A stretch of 32,812 nt of DNA, from the NCBI GenBank assembly GCA_964386535.1, contig CAYLRY010000035.1, positions 1-32,812 on the forward strand, read 5' to 3'. Shown piece by piece: positions 25,746 through 32,812 of the stretch. Both the position numbers and the translations under genes were made by a program. This stretch comes from CAYLRY01 sp964386535. Lineage in GTDB: Bacteria > Chloroflexota > Dehalococcoidia > Dehalococcoidales > UBA3254. Numbering within the stretch: position 1 is the first letter of the stretch; each line of letters begins with the position of its first letter. The notes beneath the pieces were generated by a model. It did no database searches. It saw only the letters and a list, made by a program, of their open reading frames with translations, and had not been told where the DNA came from.

Positions 25746-25768
25746 TGCCGACATCACGCCTTTTTGAA
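25731..25768. terminator. Bidirectional intrinsic terminator overlapping the glgB stop
   Basis: Perfect 17-bp inverted repeat, arms 25731-25747 and 25752-25768, loop CCGA. The GC-rich core (GGCGTGATG) is flanked by an A run on the left and a T run on the right, so each strand has a hairpin followed by U residues. It terminates the glucan operon and probably the opposing htrA gene as well. The left arm encodes the last residues (FKKA) and the TGA of glgB. Confidence 0.9.
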
Positions 25769-25808
25769 TGGCTTAAATTAAATATATTGCCAATGCCGTT
25801 ACCCCAGT

Positions 25809-27011
25809 TTATCTTACATTAAACCTCCAGTTCCATCCCGGCATATTCGGTATGTTTGGTAATGTGTCCGGGGTAGTATCCGGTTTAATTTTGGGACTGG
25901 TTTCGGTGGTGGCCTTGGTGGTAGGCCACGTTCCCAAAATTACCGGGATACTCAGAGGAGTGCCATTTCTTAAAACAGAAAGAGTTACTGTATTGCCAAC
26001 CTTTTTGGTTAAAAGGTAGTTTGAAATGGCTTCAACTGTCTTAACTGCCGTACCGTCCACAGCGATAATAACATCTCCGCCTTTGGCAGGCGTCCCTCCG
26101 ACAGTTAAATTGCTGCCTACCAGTCCTGCCTGATCAGCCGGGCTGCCTTCAGTTACAGAAACTACATATACCCCTTCGTTAACTGTCAGATTTAACTCTT
26201 CTGCCAGTGATGGGGTTAAAGCCCGGCCGCTGATACCCAGCCATGGCCGGGTTATTTTGTTACCAGCGATTAGCTCAGGCAAAACGTTAAGCGCAACGTT
26301 GGAAGGAACGGCAAAGCCGATATTTGTAGCGCCAGAAAAAGAAGTCTCAATGGCAGTATTGATTCCTATTACCAAACCGGCGGCATCCAGTAAGGGCCCA
26401 CCTGAATTGCCAGGGTTGAGAGCCGCGTCTGTTTGTAGCATACCTCTGAGATTGCTTCCGCTGACAGTCCGGTTCAATCCACTGATAATCCCTACTGTCA
26501 CCGTATCATCCAGACCATACGGATTACCGATGGCAATGGCCATTTGTCCGGGTTTAACCAGGTCGGAATTACCAAATTGAAGCGGCTTAATATCCCGAAC
26601 CAGAGAAGCGTCGATGCTGATTACTGCCAGATCATCAATAGAGTCCGTACCCAGCAGTTTGGCTTCCACTGTATCGCCGTTCTGCAAGATCAATTTAATG
26701 CTGGAAGCCCCTTCCACCACGTGATTATTGGTGAGGATGTGCCCCAGGTTATCAATCAAAAAACCAGTCCCTTGCCCTTTTTGAGTGGAGTTTCCAAAAA
26801 TGCCGGTAGAGCTCTCTGTAATCTGGATTTGAAATACAGCCGGACTGGCTGTATCATAAACCGACGCAACAGTATTGGAATTGTACAATACCGTTGTATC
26901 GGCTGTAGCGTTCTGCGTACCAAATAGAGAAACAGAGCCGATTCCATAAGCTGTAACAGCAATGACCAGGACTATTGCGATAGCAATTATTTTGCCTTTC
27001 AGGCTATTCAT
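25809..27011 (-). CDS. HtrA/DegP-like serine protease, membrane-anchored
   Basis: A 400-residue S1C protease of the HtrA family for quality control of misfolded extracytoplasmic proteins. One N-terminal hydrophobic segment (about 7-30) acts as a signal anchor. The trypsin-like domain (about 50-245) has the catalytic triad His97 (TNNHVVEG), Asp127 (SIDDLAVI) and Ser203 (NPGNSGGPLL). A single PDZ domain follows at about 255-365 (GVYVVSVTEGSPADQAGLVG), then a Pro/Thr-rich tail (SPKIKPDTTPDTLPNIPNMPG). A single PDZ and a membrane anchor place it with DegS/HtrA-type enzymes rather than DegP. ATG 27011 has a good AAGGGGG ribosome site. A pair of 11-bp-spaced direct repeats (27147-27165) upstream may bind a response regulator. 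Confidence 0.95.
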   Translation of the reverse strand: MNSLKGKIIAIAIVLVIAVTAYGIGSVSLFGTQNATADTTVLYNSNTVASVYDTASPAVFQIQITESSTGIFGNSTQKGQGTGFLIDNLGHILTNNHVVEGASSIKLILQNGDTVEAKLLGTDSIDDLAVISIDASLVRDIKPLQFGNSDLVKPGQMAIAIGNPYGLDDTVTVGIISGLNRTVSGSNLRGMLQTDAALNPGNSGGPLLDAAGLVIGINTAIETSFSGATNIGFAVPSNVALNVLPELIAGNKITRPWLGISGRALTPSLAEELNLTVNEGVYVVSVTEGSPADQAGLVGSNLTVGGTPAKGGDVIIAVDGTAVKTVEAISNYLLTKKVGNTVTLSVLRNGTPLSIPVILGTWPTTKATTETSPKIKPDTTPDTLPNIPNMPGWNWRFNVR

Positions 27012-27321
27012 ACTTTCCCCCTTAATTCTTTTTTCAATATTTAGTCTATAAAGCGTACTTATCCATGTTTCCCTTCAATCCCTATCATATCCTCCTCGCA
27101 CAATACTAATACATTTTTCATATTCTTATTTAATATTACGAGGGTTTTATTAAGAAGTTATTAAGACAGGGAAGCAGAACACAGTATGGAATTTGGTTGA
27201 AAAAACCTGGATTAATAAAGAAAAAACGGAGATTCCTCTATATAAAGAAAAGCAGAAGCGCAGTTATTTATAAAGATTTGTGAAAACAGGCAAATACTTA
27301 AAATTGGTTGATATGCCGGCT
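27012..27321. other. Intergenic region upstream of htrA, with direct repeats
   Basis: A 310-base AT-rich gap. TTATTAAG occurs twice, at 27147-27154 and 27158-27165, exactly one helical turn (11 bp) apart. This is the spacing of OmpR/PhoB-type response-regulator boxes. It lies about 136-154 bases upstream of the htrA start. No ORF, RNA gene or terminator is evident. I cannot pick a confident -35/-10 pair. Confidence 0.5.
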
Positions 27322-28266
27322 TTAGTCGTAACGCCAGTTGACCTTGAATTTAAACCTTTTTTCCCGGTTGCTGATCCATAAGCGCATTTCTTTTTCAGGG
27401 ATTTCATTTTTATGTGCCAGATCATGGCAATAGGGGCAAAGGACGATCAGATTATCTAAGCGATTAGTACCGCCATTCTTCTCGTCAATGATATGATGTA
27501 CATCCAGGAAATGGGTGTATTTACAAAAAGGATTTTCACAACGGTACCAGACTGCATTTTCCAGTTCGCTCTTTTCCTCTTCCGTAAGTGAGGTCTCGTC
27601 ATTGATTAAAGTCAAACGGGGCTCTTCATTTACAGGGGCGGCTGAGATTTCTTCATCTGTCTTTGCCTCTTTCCCTGGGACTACCGTTGGAGGCATTTCC
27701 GGATGGACCGTTTTTTCAGTATTCGTTACTACAGAATTCAAATCCCTTGCCGGCGGCTCTTCATTTTTCGGTTCCACAATCATGGGTTCAGGTTTCCATG
27801 TATTGCGCTCTTCTTCTTCGGCTTGAGTAATAGCTGCCATCCTGTAATATTTATCAGCGACATCAAAGGCACTGGGTTTCTCACTGGGGGTGGTAAAACG
27901 TTTCCTGTACGGATTTACCCCCGGAACAGCGGCATCCAGAGAAGGTGAATTTGCAGAACCCTGCGTTGTTTCGCTGGTCTTTTCTGAGTTTTCACTCTCA
28001 GTTTCTGTGTCCCCTTTAACATCCTGGTCTTGTTTGAAGCCTTTGTTTCTTTTCTTCTTTCTGGTTTTTAAATTTTCTGCATCTGTAGAAACTGCTGCAG
28101 ACCTGCGATAAATGAAGAAAACGGCTACCAGAGCTAGAAAGACGGCAATGCCGATGCCTGGATAGAGGAAATCTTGAGGGGCAAATAGGATAACCAGCAC
28201 TGCCAGAACAGCCATTATTAAGAGGACCTGGAGTCCGCGGGGTACAACGGCATTAATAGCTTTCAT
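27322..28266 (-). CDS. Membrane-anchored HNH endonuclease domain protein
   Basis: A 314-residue protein with an unusual layout. Two hydrophobic helices (about 13-29 and 36-53) are followed by a Lys/Arg-rich stretch (RKKKRNKG), a long low-complexity acidic and Pro-rich linker (about 80-235), and a C-terminal HNH domain (about 239-300). The HNH domain has zinc Cys243, Cys248, Cys277 and Cys280, the His-His of LDVHHIID (257-258), Asn268 (GGTNRLDNL) and His281/His285 (CHDLAH). The residues needed for metal-dependent DNA cleavage appear present. The positive charges after helix 2 place the nuclease in the cytoplasm. ATG 28266 has AGGA seven bases upstream, immediately at the gatA stop, so it is the third gene of gatC-gatA. 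No partner methylase or immunity gene is adjacent. Function is unknown. Confidence 0.85.
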   Translation of the reverse strand: MKAINAVVPRGLQVLLIMAVLAVLVILFAPQDFLYPGIGIAVFLALVAVFFIYRRSAAVSTDAENLKTRKKKRNKGFKQDQDVKGDTETESENSEKTSETTQGSANSPSLDAAVPGVNPYRKRFTTPSEKPSAFDVADKYYRMAAITQAEEEERNTWKPEPMIVEPKNEEPPARDLNSVVTNTEKTVHPEMPPTVVPGKEAKTDEEISAAPVNEEPRLTLINDETSLTEEEKSELENAVWYRCENPFCKYTHFLDVHHIIDEKNGGTNRLDNLIVLCPYCHDLAHKNEIPEKEMRLWISNREKRFKFKVNWRYD

Positions 28267-28279
28267 AGCTTTATCCTTA

Positions 28280-29740
28280 TTACAATTGTGGCCTCTTCAA
28301 ATGCCAGTCAGTTGCCTGCTGGAAAGCATAGGCGATTTTGAACAAAGTCTCTTCACTGAAAGGTTTTCCAATAATTTGCATCCCGATAGGTAAACCTCCG
28401 GAAAATCCGGCGGGAATGGAGATTGCCGGCACACCCGCAATATTGATAGGAAGAGTACAGACATCACTTAAGTACATCTGTACTGGATCATCCACTCTTT
28501 CACCAATATGGAAGGGCACTGTTGGCGAGGTGGGGGTAATCAAAGCGTTATATTTTTTAAAAGCCTGGTCAAATTCTTGCCTTATCAGGGTGCGTACCTT
28601 TTGAGCTTTAAGATAATAGGCGTCATAATATCCAGCGGAAAGGGCATAAGTTCCCAGCATAATGCGGCGTTTTACCTCAGCCCCAAAACCAAATTGACGG
28701 GTTTTCTCCATGGCATCCCACATATTTTTGGCCTCAGGATAGGAAAAACCATATTTCACGCCGTCATAACGCGCCAGGTTGGCTGAAGCTTCCGAAGGGG
28801 CGAGGATATAGTAGACAGCCAGGGCATAAGGTGTATGCGGAAGAGAGACCTCCCAGTCCACCTGTGCGCCCATATCCTGGATTTTCCGGATTGCTAATTC
28901 GATGGCGGTTTTTACTTCAGGTTGCATACCCTTAACAAAATATTCAACAGGGATACCAAGGCGCAGACCTTTGAGATCTGGAGTCAAACATTGCGTATAA
29001 TCAGGGACATCCGCCGGCACTGATGTGGAATCACGTTGATCATAACCGGAAATACAGTTCATGACCAGGGCAGAGTCCAGAACATCCTGTGTCAAAGGCC
29101 CGATCTGGTCCAGTGAACTGGCAAAGGCTACCAGGCCATAACGGCTAACCCTGCCGTATGTAGGTTTCAGACCGGTAACGCTGCAAAAACCGGCCGGCTG
29201 CCGGATACTGCCTCCGGTATCAGAACCCAGAGCGTAAATAGCCTCTCCTGCAGCCACCGCAGCCGCCGAACCGCCGCTGCTGCCTCCCGGCACACGGCTC
29301 AGATCCCAGGGATTATGGGTTGTGAAAAAGGCCGAGTTTTCGGTGGAGGAACCCATGGCGAATTCATCCATGTTTGATTTTCCCACCATAACCAGACCGC
29401 TATTATTGAGCTTTTCAATAACGGTTGCATCGTATGGGGGTATGAAATCTTTCAGCATTTTTGAAGAGCAGGTGGTTTTAACGCCCCGGGTACAGATATT
29501 ATCTTTAATAATTCCAGGGACACCGGTCAGGGGAGTCATTTTACCGGAGGCGATAAGGGCATCAGCTTTTTGAGCCTGTTTAAGAGCTAAATCTTCAGTA
29601 ATGGTAACCAGTGCCCGCACCTTTGAATCTACCTGACTTATAATATCCAGCGCGGATCTGGTTAGTTCTACAGAAGAAACTTGTCTGGTCTTAAGCAACT
29701 GATGCGCTATATGGATGGTTAATTGTGTTTTTGTGGTCAA
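28280..29740 (-). CDS. gatA: Asp-tRNA(Asn)/Glu-tRNA(Gln) amidotransferase subunit A
   Basis: Glutaminase subunit of the GatCAB complex. It hydrolyses glutamine and delivers ammonia to GatB, which amidates mischarged Glu-tRNA(Gln) or Asp-tRNA(Asn). At 486 residues it has the amidase-signature Ser-cisSer-Lys triad at Lys79 (GIIKDN), Ser154 (PGGSSGGSAAA) and Ser178 (GSDTGGSIRQPAG), matching the numbering of well-studied GatA proteins. The start is TTG 29740 with a GAGG ribosome site. It lies 24 bases after gatC and 13 bases before the HNH gene. gatB is not in the window and must be elsewhere. Its presence implies that at least one of the Gln/Asn tRNAs is made by the indirect route. Confidence 0.97.
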   Translation of the reverse strand: MTTKTQLTIHIAHQLLKTRQVSSVELTRSALDIISQVDSKVRALVTITEDLALKQAQKADALIASGKMTPLTGVPGIIKDNICTRGVKTTCSSKMLKDFIPPYDATVIEKLNNSGLVMVGKSNMDEFAMGSSTENSAFFTTHNPWDLSRVPGGSSGGSAAAVAAGEAIYALGSDTGGSIRQPAGFCSVTGLKPTYGRVSRYGLVAFASSLDQIGPLTQDVLDSALVMNCISGYDQRDSTSVPADVPDYTQCLTPDLKGLRLGIPVEYFVKGMQPEVKTAIELAIRKIQDMGAQVDWEVSLPHTPYALAVYYILAPSEASANLARYDGVKYGFSYPEAKNMWDAMEKTRQFGFGAEVKRRIMLGTYALSAGYYDAYYLKAQKVRTLIRQEFDQAFKKYNALITPTSPTVPFHIGERVDDPVQMYLSDVCTLPINIAGVPAISIPAGFSGGLPIGMQIIGKPFSEETLFKIAYAFQQATDWHLKRPQL

Positions 29741-29764
29741 GAAAAACCTCGTTATTCGGAAAGA

Positions 29765-30055
29765 CTAGTCTTCCAGAACGATTTTAACTTTAAAGAAATT
29801 GCCTTCTCTTTGTGGAGCATTGCTGAGAACTTCGTCTTGAGATAAAGAAGTGTGTACTTCATCAGGCATGATTACATTTTGCAGGGCGATGGACTGAGAA
29901 GTGGGAGGTACATCCCGTGTATCTAGTTTTTGCAGGGCTTCGAAATTTTCTAAAATATTGGATAATTGCTCTTTAAACTTATCCACATCGGCTTCAGTAA
30001 CACCCACCTTGGCCAGGGCGGCGATGTGTAACACTTCTTCTCGGCTTAACGTCAT
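29765..30055 (-). CDS. gatC: Asp-tRNA(Asn)/Glu-tRNA(Gln) amidotransferase subunit C
   Basis: A 96-residue GatC, the small subunit that wraps around and stabilises GatA-GatB. Typical segments are LSREEVLHIAALAKVGVTEADVDKF, then LSNILENFEALQKLDTRDVPPT and the C-terminal LSNAPQREGNFFKVKIVLED, which is the usual family ending. Length is standard. ATG 30055 has a weak GAGAT ribosome site. It is first in gatC-gatA-HNH, with a predicted promoter at 30116-30145. Confidence 0.95.
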   Translation of the reverse strand: MTLSREEVLHIAALAKVGVTEADVDKFKEQLSNILENFEALQKLDTRDVPPTSQSIALQNVIMPDEVHTSLSQDEVLSNAPQREGNFFKVKIVLED

Positions 30056-30115
30056 AGTCTATCTCATTTCAGTCGGCATCCGCATGGAAGGAATACCAAC
30101 ATGGCTTTCCTGCCA

Positions 30116-30145
30116 ATTATAGCACTCATTTTCAGACCTTAGCAA
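30116..30145 (-). promoter_or_regulatory. Predicted promoter of gatC-gatA-HNH
   Basis: On the minus strand TTGCTA (30145-30140), an 18-base spacer and a perfect TATAAT (30121-30116), about 60 bases upstream of the gatC ATG. Pattern match only. Confidence 0.5.
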
Positions 30146-30223
30146 TAGAAATTTCTGTAAAATATAACCTGTCACCGTATCTTTCAGAATTGTAGTATAC
30201 TTCTCATATAACCGGAAAGAAAA

Positions 30224-30604
30224 ATGAACACAAGACTGATTATTGCGATAGTTACCAGCCTGATCGATGAAGTAATCATCATTGCTATAGTGTTGTGGGT
30301 ATTACCCAGATATAATATTCATTTGCCTCTTTGGGGTCTGGTGCTGCTGATTATTGGGTTTGTAATATATGCGGTGGTTACTTATATGATCGGCAGCCGT
30401 ATTATGAAGAAAAAACCCCTACCCGGTTTTACGAACATGATAGGCTTTGAAGGTTATGTAACCACCTCACTGGAGCCGAAGGGGTTTGTAAGCATCAAAG
30501 GTGAACTGTGGAAAGCCAGAGCTGAAAGCGGCACATTAGTCTCCGGAACTAGTATAATAGTGGTTTCTCAAAAGGGACTGGAACTGGTAGTCCGCAGAAA
30601 ATAG
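30224..30604 (+). CDS. Small NfeD-like membrane protein
   Basis: A 126-residue protein with two transmembrane helices (about 5-27 and 35-57), a short basic loop (RIMKKKPLPGF) and a C-terminal soluble domain of about 60 residues. The segments GFEGYVTTSLEPKGFVSIKGELWKAR and LVSGTSIIVVSQKGLELVVRR match the OB-fold domain of NfeD proteins (motif G-x-V-x-I-x-GE-x-W-x-A). It lacks the serine protease domain of long NfeD and is close in size to NfeD-short/YuaF-like proteins, which usually accompany a flotillin gene; none is nearby. ATG 30224 follows GGAAAG. A TATAAC at 30207-30212 may be its -10 box. Divergent from gatC. Confidence 0.85.
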   Translation: MNTRLIIAIVTSLIDEVIIIAIVLWVLPRYNIHLPLWGLVLLIIGFVIYAVVTYMIGSRIMKKKPLPGFTNMIGFEGYVTTSLEPKGFVSIKGELWKARAESGTLVSGTSIIVVSQKGLELVVRRK

Positions 30605-30848
30605 ACCGTTTGCTTAAACCAACCGACTCTGTTATCTTAGAAATTGTAAAAGATGATTTCCCAGGCATTTGTTTAAAGGCAATAACACATGCAATTGGTA
30701 AAGTGAATGGCGCAGCCCACCAGGATACTTCATATTACTATGGGAAGGTTAGATGATTAGGGCTCATATGTCTGTGGTTCAACGAGGCTACGTAATATTC
30801 GCAATTATTTGAAGACATAACGAATAAAATCAAAGGGTGGGTAATGTT
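30605..30848. other. Intergenic stretch with an unexplained open frame
   Basis: The 244 bases between the NfeD-like gene and the U32 gene hold a stop-free plus-strand frame ending at a TGA near 30755. It reads IDRLLKPTDSVILEIVKDDF and continues with a protein-like composition for about 30 more residues. It has no ATG and no ribosome site. A 19-codon frame overlaps its end (ATGA). This could be a decayed gene fragment or chance. No RNA gene was found. Confidence 0.35.
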
Positions 30849-32812
30849 ATGCCGGTTAAACCGGAAAAGCGAACATATACTTTGAGGCCTGAATTACTCT
30901 CGCCAGCCGGCGATTGGGAAAGTTTGCAGGCTGCGGTTTTAAACGGCGCCGATGCGGTATATCTGGGAACACGTGATTTTAATGCGCGGGTTCTGGCTAA
31001 AAATTTTTCCATTGAAGAACTGGGTCAGGTCGTGACTTTGTGCCACAACCAGGGCGTCAGGGTCTACTTTACCCTGAACACACTGGTAAAAAACAGTGAG
31101 ATTTCCAGGTTTTTTGAAATCCTTTCCAAAGCCTATGCTGCCGGCATAGACGGTGTCATAATACAGCACCTCTCTTTCGTGGGAATTATTAAAAAGAACT
31201 TTCCTGATATGGCTGTTTTTGTGTCCACTCAGGGCGCCCTGGGGAATACCGCCAGTGCTGCCTTGGTGAAGGAGGCTGACAGGATAATACTTCCCCGTGA
31301 GTTGTCACTGGCAGAAATAAAAAAAATGGTCAATTCCGGTTTGAAAGTAGAGATATTTGTTCACGGGGCTTTATGTTTCAGCTATAGCGGTCTATGTCTT
31401 TTTTCCAGCTTTATATGCAACCGGAGCGGCAACCGGGGTTGCTGCGCCCAGTTGTGCCGGCAGAAGTTCAATAACCACTATCCATTGAGTACTAAAGAGC
31501 TTTGCCTGGTAAGGCGCATACCAGAGTTTATTAAAGCAGGTATAAATGCATTTAAAATTGAAGGGCGTATGCGTTCTCCTTTATATGTGGCTGTAGCTAC
31601 CCGGCTTTATCGAAAAGCCATTGATTCTTTTCTGGCCGGCGATTTCCAGATCCCAAAGAAAGAATCAGAAGAAATTGAGGTGGTTTTTAACCGGGAGTTC
31701 ACCGAGGGTTTTGCCGGCGGCGATAAGGAATTGATCTCAGCGGAAAAGCCAATGAACCGCGGTGCTTGGTTGGGGACATTAGAAAACAGGGAGATTGTTA
31801 TCAAACATCCTGTGTCTGTGGGTGATGGAGTGGGAATCTGGATTAACGATAATGTAACGGGAGCTATTGTCCAGGATATCACGCAGAACGGGCGGAAAGT
31901 TCAATCTGCTTCATCAGGTGAAAAGGTCAGCCTGGGAATTGGGGCCAGGGACGGTTCGAGGATTTATCTTACTTCATCAACCAGGATCAAAGTTGAGCCG
32001 GATTTCAAAATAAAAAGGCAGCCTGTACAAATCCAGCAGAGAAGGCTGGTACAGGCGGTTTTACCCAGAATTGTCAAGCAAAAAGCGCCGCTCCTCCAGC
32101 GTTTTATAGCCAAAGCCTATTCCCTGGTTGAAGCAAAAGAAATAGCCAGGTCAGAAGCCGATATAGTTTTTTACGACATTTTTGCACCGGATTTCCCTGA
32201 ACCGGGGGAATGGCAGGAGAGGACGACTCTGGGGGCATATTTGCCTAGGATTATGAATGATATGGATTTGGCCCGGGCAATTGGATTGCTTGGTCGGAAG
32301 AAACCCGGGGTGGTTTTAACCGGCAACCTAGGTTTTTTAAACCGCAGGGCGGCTTTCGACATTCCGGTATACCTGGACTATTCCCTGAATGTATTTAATG
32401 ATCTGGATATCCTCTTTTTCAGGAAGGTCAACGTGATCCCGATACTTTCGCCTGAGCTGTCTCTGGTAGAGTTTACCGCTTTTAAAGATAGGGAGGTAGT
32501 GATTTTCTGCCATGGTGATATTGTTCTGGTTAATACCAGAATTGAAATCAAAGAAGAAAAACTGGTGGATGAAAAGGGCCTCGAGTTTCCGGTACGAAAA
32601 GAGAACGGATACTGGCAGATACTGAACAGCCGGCCTTTCGGCATGTTCAATGATATTCGCAAGTTACGTACCATAGGCTTTAACCAGTTTTATATTGATC
32701 AGCAGGGGCAAAGCGCCTATTTTGTGCTTCAGTACCGTAAGATGTTGAAACAAGAGGTGCATGACCGGCGGCTCCGCAAAGGCTACACGGCAGGGCATAT
32801 CTATAAGGGAGT
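30849..32812 (+). CDS. U32 family peptidase (collagenase-like), 3'-truncated
   Basis: The open frame runs from ATG 30849 to the window end, 654 codons plus two bases without a stop. It is a U32 peptidase/RlhA-YrrO-like protein; several members modify tRNA or rRNA (hydroxylation) rather than act as proteases. The N-terminal ELLSPAGDWESLQAAVLNGA and AVYLGTRDFNAR are standard. The diagnostic cysteine-rich motif (about 165-205: FVHGALCFSYSGLCLFSS, then CNRSGNRGCCAQLCR) probably binds an Fe-S cluster. A C-terminal domain of the DUF3656 type follows. The last visible residues (RRLRKGYTAGHIYKGV) resemble the family ending, so only a few residues are likely missing. An in-frame GTG at 30837 is an alternative start. 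The ATG has GGGTGGG seven to eight bases upstream. Confidence 0.93.
   Translation, partial: MPVKPEKRTYTLRPELLSPAGDWESLQAAVLNGADAVYLGTRDFNARVLAKNFSIEELGQVVTLCHNQGVRVYFTLNTLVKNSEISRFFEILSKAYAAGIDGVIIQHLSFVGIIKKNFPDMAVFVSTQGALGNTASAALVKEADRIILPRELSLAEIKKMVNSGLKVEIFVHGALCFSYSGLCLFSSFICNRSGNRGCCAQLCRQKFNNHYPLSTKELCLVRRIPEFIKAGINAFKIEGRMRSPLYVAVATRLYRKAIDSFLAGDFQIPKKESEEIEVVFNREFTEGFAGGDKELISAEKPMNRGAWLGTLENREIVIKHPVSVGDGVGIWINDNVTGAIVQDITQNGRKVQSASSGEKVSLGIGARDGSRIYLTSSTRIKVEPDFKIKRQPVQIQQRRLVQAVLPRIVKQKAPLLQRFIAKAYSLVEAKEIARSEADIVFYDIFAPDFPEPGEWQERTTLGAYLPRIMNDMDLARAIGLLGRKKPGVVLTGNLGFLNRRAAFDIPVYLDYSLNVFNDLDILFFRKVNVIPILSPELSLVEFTAFKDREVVIFCHGDIVLVNTRIEIKEEKLVDEKGLEFPVRKENGYWQILNSRPFGMFNDIRKLRTIGFNQFYIDQQGQSAYFVLQYRKMLKQEVHDRRLRKGYTAGHIYKG

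Noticed and set aside
30765..30800. GGTTCAA-containing stretch as part of a tRNA gene
   Set aside because: No cloverleaf, acceptor stem or anticodon arm could be formed around it.

Overview
The window is 32.8 kb of dense, moderate-GC bacterial chromosome holding 24 well-supported protein genes. It looks like one assembled contig: the left edge carries an Illumina adapter (positions 1-40) and the right edge cuts off the last codons of a U32 peptidase gene. No rRNA, tRNA, CRISPR array, transposase or phage gene was seen. The ADP-forming acetyl-CoA synthetase, the archaeal-type long RmlA-like nucleotidyltransferase, the short alpha-glucan phosphorylase, the nitroreductase, the MATE pump and the zinc dehydrogenase/aldo-keto reductase pair fit an anaerobic, fermentative bacterium. 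My best guess is a Chloroflexota (Dehalococcoidia-like) lineage. This is inference from gene content only; no marker gene settles it.

Left region (50-7777, all minus strand): two operons. The first is transcribed from a promoter near 5150. It encodes a CoA-transferase/hydrolase fused to a GNAT acetyltransferase, an ADP-forming acyl-CoA synthetase, and a BioD/Pta-like P-loop protein with a DRTGG domain, all overlapping and probably translationally coupled. The second is dnaX-ybaB-recR, the classic replication/repair cluster.

Middle region (7978-16256): single genes and pairs of general metabolism and detoxification. They are a glycerate 2-kinase, a MATE efflux pump, a nitroreductase, a metallo-beta-lactamase-fold hydrolase, a cupin, and an adh-akr operon behind a perfect 15-bp inverted repeat. 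A small zinc-ribbon protein and a small conserved-looking hypothetical protein follow.

Carbohydrate region (16285-25768): a ROK sugar kinase and transaldolase (minus) diverge from a four-gene glucan operon (plus): sugar-1-phosphate nucleotidyltransferase, alpha-glucan phosphorylase, 4-alpha-glucanotransferase (malQ) and branching enzyme (glgB). These fit together. Phosphorylase releases glucose-1-phosphate, MalQ rearranges short glucans and frees glucose, the ROK kinase phosphorylates that glucose, and transaldolase links hexose and pentose phosphates. No glycogen synthase is present in the window. The operon ends in a strong hairpin that overlaps the glgB stop codon.

Right region (25809-32812): a membrane-anchored HtrA-type protease; the gatC-gatA operon for Asn/Gln-tRNA amidotransferase (gatB is not here) with a membrane-anchored HNH-nuclease-like protein as its third gene; a small NfeD-like membrane protein; and the truncated U32 peptidase.

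The most unusual features are the acetyl-CoA operon, which carries the two halves of a PatZ-type acetyltransferase on separate proteins, and the HNH protein with two membrane helices encoded directly behind gatA. Neither amounts to a demonstrated new system.
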